Positions 17,601-24,734 of a stretch of DNA of 64,000 bases are shown here, one piece after another. Position 1 is the first letter of the stretch. Each line of letters opens with the position of its first letter. Position numbers and translations under genes: made by a program. A model generated the notes under the pieces. It was not told where the DNA came from and made no database searches. It saw only the letters and a program-made list of their open reading frames with translations. Source of the DNA: an uncultured Prevotella sp. (GTDB taxonomy: Bacteria; Bacteroidota; Bacteroidia; Bacteroidales; Bacteroidaceae); NCBI GenBank assembly GCA_946614435.1, contig CAMOGW010000008.1, positions 1 through 64,000 on the forward strand. The letters are read 5' to 3'.

Positions 17601-18023
17601 CAGGAAACTGGCCTTATCGACAGTGTCGTATTCTACCAATACCAAATCGCGCTTCTCCACTTTCTTGACGGGGGCTACCCAGAGATGGTGAAAGCCTTTC
17701 TTGTCGCATTGCAAATGCTTATTCTCGCTACTGCCGGATTGCAAATCCGACAGAACGAAAATGCAGATATAGTTTTCGGCATTTTTACGGAGCTTAGTAT
17801 CCAGTTTCTTGCAGATGGACGAGACGGGAATCTCGTCAACCTTGCATTGAAGAATCTGGAAACCGCTACGCTCGGCTATCTGCTCTATCTGGAAGGTTCG
17901 CTCATCAATGGTATATTCGGGCAGCAAGGTCGCACCCGAAGGATTGTTCCATCCCATCTCGGTGATGAACAACTCTCGGAAATTACTCTCTGACAGATAT
18001 TGATTAAATACGTTTCTTTTCAT
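14688..18023 (-). CDS. Eco57I/PglX-like adenine-specific DNA methyltransferase
   Basis: A 1111-residue protein with a class I SAM-dependent N6-adenine methylase core. SAM motif I is DPTCGSGAFLFA (about residue 528). Catalytic motif IV is NPPY within VIIGNPPYVEY (about 763). The N-terminal 500 residues include NRLMFCYFIQKKGFL and YTKEDITEYIGRNTI, which are common to BREX PglX, DISARM DrmMI and type IIG/ISP enzymes. I see no confident endonuclease motif. The region after NPPY (roughly 14688-15700) is much more AT-rich than the rest and should hold the target-recognition domain. The gene follows the helicase gene by 6 bases, so the two form a unit. Confidence 0.85.
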   Translation of the reverse strand: MKRNVFNQYLSESNFRELFITEMGWNNPSGATLLPEYTIDERTFQIEQIAERSGFQILQCKVDEIPVSSICKKLDTKLRKNAENYICIFVLSDLQSGSSENKHLQCDKKGFHHLWVAPVKKVEKRDLVLVEYDTVDKASFLFEKMEGLSFSLDDETPTILDIIEKVQAAFLINSEKITKDFYAGFKKEHTNFAKFITGIDDQLADKDNKNKQWYTSVMLNRLMFCYFIQKKGFLDGDVDYLRHKLEWTQENEGEDRFFNKFYKGFLVSLFHDGLNAPHHDQAFESVYGRIPYLNGGMFDVHQIEQDYAGLDIADEAFRSLFDFFDKWHWHLDDRMTATGRDINPDVLGYIFEQYINDRAQMGAYYTKEDITEYIGRNTIIPYLMDAVKQKDEKLFKANGELWQFLRDSGDRYIFDAVKKGHDQPIPEEIAVGIDTTQPNLLERRSHWNERTPDALALPTEIWRETIERLQRYRSIKAKIENSEITAINDFITYNLDIRQFAYDYLSQTRNHLFVEYFYDALQRVTILDPTCGSGAFLFAALNILEPLYEVCISRMQEFHEKNLHLFTRQLQEIQNKYRSNIQYFIYKSIILRNLYGVDIMVEATEIAKLRLFLKMVAVVDVDKRDPNLGLDPLPDIDFNIRCGNTLVGYATKKELEAGIAYSDFFTAEEFRNKVTEEMEKVSLTYDVFKTIQLTQAEDMVAFKRAKHDLKVRLATLNDLLNRQMYGSVSSTINYDAWLSSHQPFHWLAEFYEIINDHGGFDVIIGNPPYVEYNKKVNGVAISDIYKLSGYKTISCGNLYAYVMERSKEIINKSSYMSMIVPLSGHSTERMSPLVTHFYETFGLHLHLNLSADANPQRLFEGVKFRLTIFFVTNKGKGRYSTKYTRWLAEERKHLFTALIMYNSIEDYSYQNIIPKISSPLFISIATKIQNDQKQFYLNIGKEFCLYNDAPVNWMRAHSFVPYFCSERDGEIVSRHLKKMCFNTEEEKECGCAVFNSTTFFLWWISHSSCYNVNSPEIFSFKLQTNSLLRKQLTNINKELTKDVLSKSRRRVYVYKSTGKVEYDEFYMKLSKPIIDEIDKLLASHYGFTEEELDFIINYDIKYRMGDELNEE

Positions 18024-18029
18024 CTTGTT

Positions 18030-21000
18030 TTAAGCTTTTAGTCCCATCGAGCAAATGATGGTGGGGTCTTTATGTTTTGTTCGGTCTTCATCGATGCGGC
18101 AAAGATTGGCATTCTCGTACATCTCGATGACAGTATCCACAATGTCGTCGTGGGTGCTGCCAGTGCGCATCATGCGCCCTAGGATAAACTTGGAGTTTTC
18201 CAACAGCGGATAGTTGTAAATCTGGTCGATGGCAAACTTCAACAATGCTTTCTTCTCCTGTGTATAGAAGAGGTTCAGGGGCTGCTCGTAGTAGTGATTC
18301 AGCAAGTCGTAAATCTTACGCTTCGTGCTAAAACGACTACCGAGGATGCCGCCTACATTGGTATTCTCGTTTTTGATGCCCTTGATGGCTTTCTCAACTA
18401 ACGCTAAGTGGTTGTCCTGCGGCTCCAGTCTTGGTTCGTTGAGCGAGCAGGCCATAGCCTGAAGGATGCGTTTCTGCGACTGGCTGACAATCTCACCTTT
18501 AGAATTGAACCACGTCAGCACGTCAAAGTCATTATAGGTTCGGGCATAAGTAATGACACCATCCTCGATAGCACTATGAGCCTGTTTGGTGGAATAAGCA
18601 ATATTGGGTATCTCTGGGATGATACGTTTCAACTCAGGGTTGGCATCGGTGGCGTTTTTCCAAATCTGGAATGCCTGTGAGCCAAGGTCCACATCTACAT
18701 CGTCCTCGTCTTCATCCAAACTGCCACTTTTCTCGTTATACATATCGCGGAGGTTCTGCTCGTTGCCCTCAAAGAACACTTCGTCGCTGCCCACAATGCC
18801 AGCATTCTCATTGATACGCGCATTCAGGCGGGTACGCAATCGGATAATCTCTTCTACCTTGTCGGCAGGGAAGAACGAATAGCAATAGATTTGCTCTGAA
18901 CTCTGGTCGATACGGTCCACACGTCCTGCACGCTGAATGAGGCGGATGATGGCCCAAGGCAGGTCATAGTTCACAATGACATGCGCATCCTGCAAGTTCT
19001 GGCCTTCACTGAGTACATCGGTTGCAATGAGCACCCGCAGTTCATTTTCTGCTGAGACATCCGCCTGATTGCTCAGTGGCGAGAAGCGTTCTACTATGGC
19101 CGTCGGGTTCTTGCTGCCGCCCGTTGCCTTGTCTATATGCTGTATGCCTCGCTTTTTCAACTGGTGATATATGTAGTTGGCAGTATCTGAGTACTGGGTG
19201 AACACAATGACTTTGTCGCCTTGGTGCTTCGCACAGAGCAGTTCTTGCAGTTCGTTGAGTTTCTGGTCAGTCTGCGGGTTCCAGGCTTCGCAGAGGTTGA
19301 TCATGGCTATCAACTGCTCACAGTCCTTCTTCAACTGCTGCTTCAGAGTGCGCTTAAAGTATTTGGCATTTATCCACTGCACATTGTTCTTGCCTATCAA
19401 GCTATTGTAATATTCCTCGGCCTTCTTCATATAGACGGCCATGTCGTTGGGAACCTGTATGAGATTGTCGCCGGATGCCTCTTCCTCTTGTTCGTCATCA
19501 TTAGAAAAAATGTCGTTGATGTCGGCATCGTCAATGAAGTCTTCGGGAAAGGTGTTCTCGTCGCTGATAGGCAGTTTGAGTTTGTTGTCAATAGCATAGA
19601 TAAACACGGCATTGCGCAAAATGTGACGGTACAGCGTCAGCAGGAAAGAAAAGCCGCTGCTGTCAATACGCTTGAAGAAAGTGCTTTTGCAGAAGCCCAT
19701 CATACGCTTGCCGGCACGGGACAGATTGGCAATCAAGTCGCTTTCGTATTTGGAAGCATCTTCAGCCTTCTTCTCGTCCAAATAATGGATCAGACCATAG
19801 CGGGGTAGTTTCAGACTTTCCATCAGACCTATCATCTCCACAGAATAGAGCCTGCTATACTGGTCGCCACTGACGGTTTTGAACTTAATTGCTTTGGGTA
19901 CGCGGTCAGGGAAATAGGATTTGTGCCCGTCCTTAAACTCCAAGTATTTACGCCCGTTCTTGGGGTCGGTCTTGGCATAGTTGTCTTTGATGAAGGTACG
20001 GGTACGGCGAACCAGGAAAAGTTTCATCAGTTCCTGCCAGTCCTCCTGACACTCACTGCGCTCAAAAGCCTTGATACTCCTGATGAAGTCTTCGTGCTTC
20101 TCGGCAAACTTGCGCTCACCGCCAATCTCGCGGATGTAGGCTTCGGGGCGAATGCCTAAATCGGTGTCATCATCGACGAACAGGCGCAGTTGGCTGCTCA
20201 AATCCTTGTATTGCTTGTTATAGGGTGTAGCCGTCAGCAACAACACCTTGCAATCCTGTTTCTGAATAAGATCTCGGATATTGCGATAGCGTGTGCCCTG
20301 ACTGTTACGAAGATTGTGGCTTTCATCGACAATAATCAGTTTGTAGTATCTTGCATTATCCACATCAATGGGCTTTGCCATCGACATGATGTCGGCCTTT
20401 AAGTCGTATTGCCTGCGATATTTTGCCCACATGTCTTGCAGATTGGCAGGACAGATAATCAGTGTATTACTGCCAAAGGTGTTTTCATACATCTTGGCAA
20501 TGGCACAGGCTGTGATAGTCTTTCCTAATCCCACCACGTCGCCAATCATAGCGCCACCACGCTTCTCGTTGTTCAGATGGCGGGCGGCAATCTTGACTGC
20601 AGTCTGCTGGAAATCGAAAAGGCTGCTCTTGAATTCTGGTGGGATGGTAAACTCCTTGATGCCAGTACGGGCTTCCTCACTCAGATGGTAGGCTGTCTTC
20701 AAATAAATATAGTAAGGAGGAATTTCCTTTTCTCCTGCCCAACTATTGTCAATAATCTCTATCAGTTCTTTGGTAATGTCGAGGCAGAACTTGTCTTCCC
20801 AACGGTCATCGAACCAACGGGATAATTTTTCGGCGCTATCGCTGTCGCCAAATTCGGCATTCAGTTCTCCTTGCTTGGTCAATCCAGAATAAGTAAGATT
20901 GCTGCTACCCATAATGGCCTGAATCTTATTGAAGTTGTCATCAGGGCGATGGGCAAGGTATAACTTGGCGTGAAGTGGTTCGCGTAGATACAACTTCACA

Positions 21001-21407
21001 CAAACCTTCTCATCTTTCATCTGTGCCGAAAGACGACGAAGGGTAAACTCGTCTTGCTTAGTGGGCAGGCCCAACTGAAGCTGACGCTTGAAGTCGCGGG
21101 CAATCTCTAATTTGCACTGACTGACATAGTTGGCATCAGGTAAGACCTGTTCCGTATAGAGTTGTCGAATCAATTCTTCTGCAGGCCGATGCATACCAAT
21201 CAATAAACGGCATTTGCGAAAGATGCGCTTGTCGTTTTCATAGACATAATCGCCCGTAAGGGTTTCTACCTGTTCTACTACGAGATTCCATCCTCGCAGA
21301 TTAAAATAGCCGACGCAGAAGTCCACGCGCTTTACACCAGCATTAGTAATGATGCCCTGTAGCCCTTCTGCGAATTTGGTCTCTATATTATCGTAGATTC
21401 TTGCCAT
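18030..21407 (-). CDS. PLD-like / SNF2 helicase (DrmD-like)
   Basis: A 1125-residue protein. The N-terminal phospholipase-D-like domain has LHAKLYLA (His146, Lys148) and GSSNLTYSGL (167-176), a single HKD motif. A SNF2/DEAD helicase follows: Walker A GDVVGLGKT (289-297), DESHNLRN (361) and motif VI QRAGRVDRIDQ in the C-terminal RecA domain. The PLD domain could supply nuclease activity or DNA binding. With the adjacent methylase this resembles the drmD-drmMI pair of class 1 DISARM, but drmA, drmB and a separate drmC are absent here. It is the first gene of the island transcript, with a palindrome over its predicted start site. Confidence 0.85.
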   Translation of the reverse strand: MARIYDNIETKFAEGLQGIITNAGVKRVDFCVGYFNLRGWNLVVEQVETLTGDYVYENDKRIFRKCRLLIGMHRPAEELIRQLYTEQVLPDANYVSQCKLEIARDFKRQLQLGLPTKQDEFTLRRLSAQMKDEKVCVKLYLREPLHAKLYLAHRPDDNFNKIQAIMGSSNLTYSGLTKQGELNAEFGDSDSAEKLSRWFDDRWEDKFCLDITKELIEIIDNSWAGEKEIPPYYIYLKTAYHLSEEARTGIKEFTIPPEFKSSLFDFQQTAVKIAARHLNNEKRGGAMIGDVVGLGKTITACAIAKMYENTFGSNTLIICPANLQDMWAKYRRQYDLKADIMSMAKPIDVDNARYYKLIIVDESHNLRNSQGTRYRNIRDLIQKQDCKVLLLTATPYNKQYKDLSSQLRLFVDDDTDLGIRPEAYIREIGGERKFAEKHEDFIRSIKAFERSECQEDWQELMKLFLVRRTRTFIKDNYAKTDPKNGRKYLEFKDGHKSYFPDRVPKAIKFKTVSGDQYSRLYSVEMIGLMESLKLPRYGLIHYLDEKKAEDASKYESDLIANLSRAGKRMMGFCKSTFFKRIDSSGFSFLLTLYRHILRNAVFIYAIDNKLKLPISDENTFPEDFIDDADINDIFSNDDEQEEEASGDNLIQVPNDMAVYMKKAEEYYNSLIGKNNVQWINAKYFKRTLKQQLKKDCEQLIAMINLCEAWNPQTDQKLNELQELLCAKHQGDKVIVFTQYSDTANYIYHQLKKRGIQHIDKATGGSKNPTAIVERFSPLSNQADVSAENELRVLIATDVLSEGQNLQDAHVIVNYDLPWAIIRLIQRAGRVDRIDQSSEQIYCYSFFPADKVEEIIRLRTRLNARINENAGIVGSDEVFFEGNEQNLRDMYNEKSGSLDEDEDDVDVDLGSQAFQIWKNATDANPELKRIIPEIPNIAYSTKQAHSAIEDGVITYARTYNDFDVLTWFNSKGEIVSQSQKRILQAMACSLNEPRLEPQDNHLALVEKAIKGIKNENTNVGGILGSRFSTKRKIYDLLNHYYEQPLNLFYTQEKKALLKFAIDQIYNYPLLENSKFILGRMMRTGSTHDDIVDTVIEMYENANLCRIDEDRTKHKDPTIICSMGLKA

Positions 21408-21428
21408 AATAACACTTCTAAGGTATTA

Positions 21429-21453
21429 GTAACCTATTTGGGTTACAAATATA
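21429..21453 (-). promoter_or_regulatory. Promoter and operator-like palindrome of the helicase-methylase operon
   Basis: TATATTTG on the minus strand (plus 21446-21453) fits the -7 element. A perfect palindrome GTAACC-N6-GGTTAC (21429-21446) lies immediately downstream, over the expected transcription start near 21439. The ATG is at 21407. The position suggests repressor control. Confidence 0.5.
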
Positions 21454-21590
21454 CATAAAAATTCATAAAGTCAGTGCTGCTTGAGCAAAAATCTAATAAT
21501 ATTGAGTAGAAAAAATGTCTTGATCTTCAATTTGGTTTGCTGATAGTTCATGAAGAAAGAATCAAGGTAATGCTCCTTTCTCTATATTCT

Positions 21591-22028
21591 ATAAGTTTTC
21601 AAAACATCTGCTCCATCTGCTCCGCATTTGCATCCGTCTGAATTTCAGGCATTTGATGAAAAGTGAATGGGAGCAGATGGAGCAGATGTTTTTGCCATGA
21701 AGTCTTGTCCATTTTTTTTGAGGCATCAATTCATTCTTAGTCATACTGCATTTTAGGCTGCGTCACGTTACGATCTAAGCTGAATCATGGGAACGATCTA
21801 AGCTGCATCAGAAGATGAACTATTCTGAATCATATTGTGATATAGCCTAAACCTCGTTGCGGTCTATCCAAGAACTCATCGTGATTTCTTCTGCACCTCG
21901 TCGTGAAATACTCTGCATGATGTGCTCCTTCATCTGTCACCATCTGCTCCCATCTGCTCCTCTTCAAGTGTTTGATATACAGTGCGTTGCAGATGGGAGC
22001 AGATGGAGCAGATGTTTTGAAAACTTAT
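21591..22028. mobile_element. Composite intergenic element with 33-bp terminal inverted repeats (MITE-like)
   Basis: The ends are perfect 33-base inverted repeats (21591-21623 and 21996-22028), starting ATAAGTTTTC and built from CATCTGCTCC units. Inside is a second perfect 23-base arm at 21670-21692 facing the left end, an array of degenerate 22-25 base units (21757-21922), and a further CATCTGCTCC pair at 21941-21960 facing 21989-22005. No transposase or other open frame of substance lies within. A target-site duplication was not evident. It fills most of the gene-free stretch 21408-22076 between the helicase start and the dehydrogenase stop. Related pieces occur at 37483-37565 and 41599-41914. 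Confidence 0.7.
21757..21922. repeat. Array 1 of degenerate ~22-bp units
   Basis: Units with a TCA/TCG core recur at 21763, 21785, 21808, 21830, 21854, 21879 and 21901, spaced 22, 23, 22, 24, 25 and 22 bases. The best-conserved part reads CGATCTAAGCTG between cores. The same motif (TCTAGGCTAAATC and similar) spaces the units of array 2 at 41739-41914. Unit length is not a multiple of three, so it is not a coding repeat. Confidence 0.7.
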
Positions 22029-22076
22029 TGTGATGACGTGTTCGCAGTTTCAAAAAAACACGCATTGCTTTGTTGC

Positions 22077-23057
22077 TCACACCACATTCTGCGGCTGCTG
22101 ATGAAGGAAGGCGCGGACGTTGGCGATGGCGGTGTTGAGCAGACGGAGGCGGGCCTCGCGCGTGGCCCAGGCTATGTGGGGAGTGATGAAAGCGTGAGGC
22201 TGGTGGAGTAGGGGATTGTCTTGAGGCGGCTCCTCGGTGAGCACATCGGCACAATAGGCTTGGAGACGGCCTGCGGATAATGCGGCGGCAACGTCGGCAT
22301 CGTTGACCAATGGGCCACGACCTGTGTTGATGAGGATGGACGTGGGCTTCATCAGATTCAGTGTGCTGCGGTTGATGAGTTGATGGGTGTCGGCGGTCAG
22401 CGGACAGTGCAGCGAAAGGATGTCGGACGTGGAGAGTAATTCCGTGAGCTCGGCTTTCTGAATGCCGGCTGGCAGTGCCTCGGCAGGCTTGGTGGTGAGG
22501 GCTTTCACCTTCATGCCGAAGGCGAGGGCTATCTGAGCCACGCGGCTGCCGATATTGCCAAGTCCGATGATGCCGAAGGTCTTGCCTGCAAGTTCGGTGA
22601 GCGGCGTGTCCCAATAGCAGAAGTCGGGCTTGTGGCCCCATTGGCCGTTCCGGTTCTGAATGGCGTAGTGCTCGGTGCGGTTCGTCACTGTGAGCAGATG
22701 GGCAAACACCATCTGCGCCACGCTCTCGGTGCTGTAGGCCGGCACGTTGGTGACGACGATGCCGTGCTCATGGGCCGCTTCGGTGTCAACGACGTTGTAG
22801 CCTGTGGCCAGCACACCGATATATCTGAGGCGGGGCAGCTGCTCTATCTCGCGACGGCCCATGACCACCTTGTTGGTGAGCACAATCTCGGCACGGGCGG
22901 CACGGGCTACGGTGTCACTGGGCTGGGTGCGGTCATATACGGTCAAAGTGATGGGGCAAGACCCGCCTGCTGGCTGACCTTCCCCCAATTCTTCTAACGA
23001 CTTCCAGGACAAGTCGCCCGGATTGGTCGTGTAACCGTCAAGAATAACGATGTTCAT
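22077..23057 (-). CDS. D-2-hydroxyacid dehydrogenase (NAD-dependent)
   Basis: A 326-residue protein. The Rossmann motif is GIIGLGNIGSRVAQ (about 150). The catalytic triad of the family is visible: Arg in NTGRGPLVND, Glu in TEEPP and His in TPHIAWATREAR. The substrate might be glycerate, glyoxylate or hydroxypyruvate, or another 2-oxoacid, and cannot be decided from sequence. It begins 6 bases after the stop of the first acyl-CoA synthetase and is the last gene of a three-gene operon. Its tail borders the composite repeat element. Confidence 0.88.
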   Translation of the reverse strand: MNIVILDGYTTNPGDLSWKSLEELGEGQPAGGSCPITLTVYDRTQPSDTVARAARAEIVLTNKVVMGRREIEQLPRLRYIGVLATGYNVVDTEAAHEHGIVVTNVPAYSTESVAQMVFAHLLTVTNRTEHYAIQNRNGQWGHKPDFCYWDTPLTELAGKTFGIIGLGNIGSRVAQIALAFGMKVKALTTKPAEALPAGIQKAELTELLSTSDILSLHCPLTADTHQLINRSTLNLMKPTSILINTGRGPLVNDADVAAALSAGRLQAYCADVLTEEPPQDNPLLHQPHAFITPHIAWATREARLRLLNTAIANVRAFLHQQPQNVV

Positions 23058-23063
23058 CTGTTT

Positions 23064-24725
23064 TTACTTATACAGATAGCGTTTGATGCTCTTCTTCGGA
23101 GTCTTGGCAAACTCTTCTTCGAAGATCTCTACTTCTGAAATCTTCTCGTAGGCAGGAAGCATCTGATTCAGCGTGTTGCGGTTCTGCTCCATGATGTTCT
23201 CCAGATCGGTGCTCGAGAAGTTCATGTTGCGCACCTCGTCGGGATCAGGATGCACGAGCGCCACGAGCTTGTTCTCGCGCTGCACCACGATGCTCTCAAC
23301 GACCATCGGCAGGGAGTTGAGCTTGTCCTCTATCTCTTCAGGGTAGATGTTCTGACCGTTGGCACCGAGCAGCATGTTCTTCGAGCGTCCGTTGATGAAC
23401 ACATTGCCGTCGCCGTCCATCGTGCCCAGGTCGCCTGTGTGATACCAGCCGTCCTTGTCGATGGTCTGGCGTGTGGCCTCGTCGTTCTTGTAGTAGCCCA
23501 GCATGACGTTCAGGCCGCGAGCCAGAATCTCGCCTGGCACGTTTTCAGGATCGGGAGAGTCTATCTTCACCTGCATGTGCAGGGCGGCGCGTCCGCATGA
23601 GCCCGGCACGAACTCGCGCCAGTCGGCATAGCAGATGATGGGGGCGCACTCAGTGGCGCCATAGCCCACGGTGTAGGGGAAGTTGATGCGCTTGAGGAAC
23701 TGCTCCACCTCCTGATTGAAGGCTGCACCGCCCACAATGATTTCGAAGAACTTGCCGCCGAAGGCTTTGACCACCTCCTTGCAGATCATCTCGCGCACCT
23801 TCTTAGATATGACGGGCATGTTGAGCAGCAGGCGCATGCGGTTGTTCTGAATCTTCGGGAACACCTTCTTGCGGATGATTTTCTCGATGACCAGCGGCAC
23901 GGCAATGATGATGGCCGGCTTGATGTCGGCAAATGCCTGTGCGATGATGGCGGGCGAGGGGATGCGGTTCAGGTAATAGACATGACAGCCCTTGAGGAAC
24001 TCATAGATGAACTCGAAGGCCATGCCGTACATGTGGGCCATTGGCAGAATGCTGATGACGTTGGCTCCCTTCGGCACGTTGTCGCCCATTACAGAGCAGG
24101 CAAAGTCGAAGTTCGACCACAGGGCGCGGTAGGGAATCATCACGCCCTTGGAGAAGCCCGTGGTGCCGCTGGTGTAGTTGATGAGTGCCAGCTCGTCGGG
24201 GCTCTGCTCGTGATAGTACTTCACGTGTTCCTTGCGGAAGTATTTGGGAAACTTCTTGCCGTAGAGCTCGTTCAGATGTTCGCGTGCGTAGGTGAGCTTG
24301 TCGGTGCGGCTCACGATGAGCGAATAGTCGGTGTTGTTGATGACGCCTTCCAGTCCGGGCATCTCATCGGGATTGATGATGGTGGCCACGTGGTCGCCGG
24401 CAAAGAGCAGCTTTGCATCGGAGTGGTTCACGATGTTGTGAATCTGATCGCCCATGAACTCATGCAGGATGGGTACGGCCACGGCTCCGTATGTGAGCGT
24501 GGCCAGGAAGGCAGCAGCCCACTGGCTGGAGTTGCGCCCGCAGAGCGCAATCTTGTCGCCTTTCTGCACACCTGAGTTCTCAAACAGGATGTGCAGTTTC
24601 TCAATCTTACGAGCCACATCGTGGAACTGCAGGGTCTGGCCCTTATAGTCGGTCAGCGCGTCATGGTCCCAGTTCTCGATGATGCTTTTTTCAATGAGCT
24701 CGTTAAAACTTGGTATTTGTTCCAT
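23064..24725 (-). CDS. AMP-dependent long-chain acyl-CoA synthetase, paralog 1
   Basis: A 553-residue ANL-family adenylating enzyme. The phosphate-binding loop is YTSGTTGFSKGV (about 186). YGATECAP is the A5 motif, GWYHTGDLG is A7/A8, and the C-terminal Lys lies in KTPKKSIKR. It would activate a carboxylate, probably a fatty acid, as acyl-AMP and then acyl-CoA. It lies 9 bases after a close paralog (24735-26390), sharing long identical stretches such as DVARKIEKLHILFENS. This is a recent tandem duplication. Substrate specificity cannot be read by eye. Confidence 0.88.
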   Translation of the reverse strand: MEQIPSFNELIEKSIIENWDHDALTDYKGQTLQFHDVARKIEKLHILFENSGVQKGDKIALCGRNSSQWAAAFLATLTYGAVAVPILHEFMGDQIHNIVNHSDAKLLFAGDHVATIINPDEMPGLEGVINNTDYSLIVSRTDKLTYAREHLNELYGKKFPKYFRKEHVKYYHEQSPDELALINYTSGTTGFSKGVMIPYRALWSNFDFACSVMGDNVPKGANVISILPMAHMYGMAFEFIYEFLKGCHVYYLNRIPSPAIIAQAFADIKPAIIIAVPLVIEKIIRKKVFPKIQNNRMRLLLNMPVISKKVREMICKEVVKAFGGKFFEIIVGGAAFNQEVEQFLKRINFPYTVGYGATECAPIICYADWREFVPGSCGRAALHMQVKIDSPDPENVPGEILARGLNVMLGYYKNDEATRQTIDKDGWYHTGDLGTMDGDGNVFINGRSKNMLLGANGQNIYPEEIEDKLNSLPMVVESIVVQRENKLVALVHPDPDEVRNMNFSSTDLENIMEQNRNTLNQMLPAYEKISEVEIFEEEFAKTPKKSIKRYLYK

Positions 24726-24734
24726 AGTATCTGT

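Noticed and set aside
16491..17993. 500-codon open frame on the plus strand opposite the methylase
   Set aside because: It is the antisense of a well-supported methylase gene with clear motifs. The length follows from codon bias of the gene beneath.
18030..21407. Complete DISARM system
   Set aside because: Only the helicase and methylase are of the right kind; drmA, drmB and drmC are missing from the window.
21964..22641. 225-codon minus-strand frame overlapping the dehydrogenase and the repeat element
   Set aside because: It overlaps the start of a composite repeat and a clear dehydrogenase in another frame; its composition (Arg/His/Ser-rich) is that of an out-of-frame translation.
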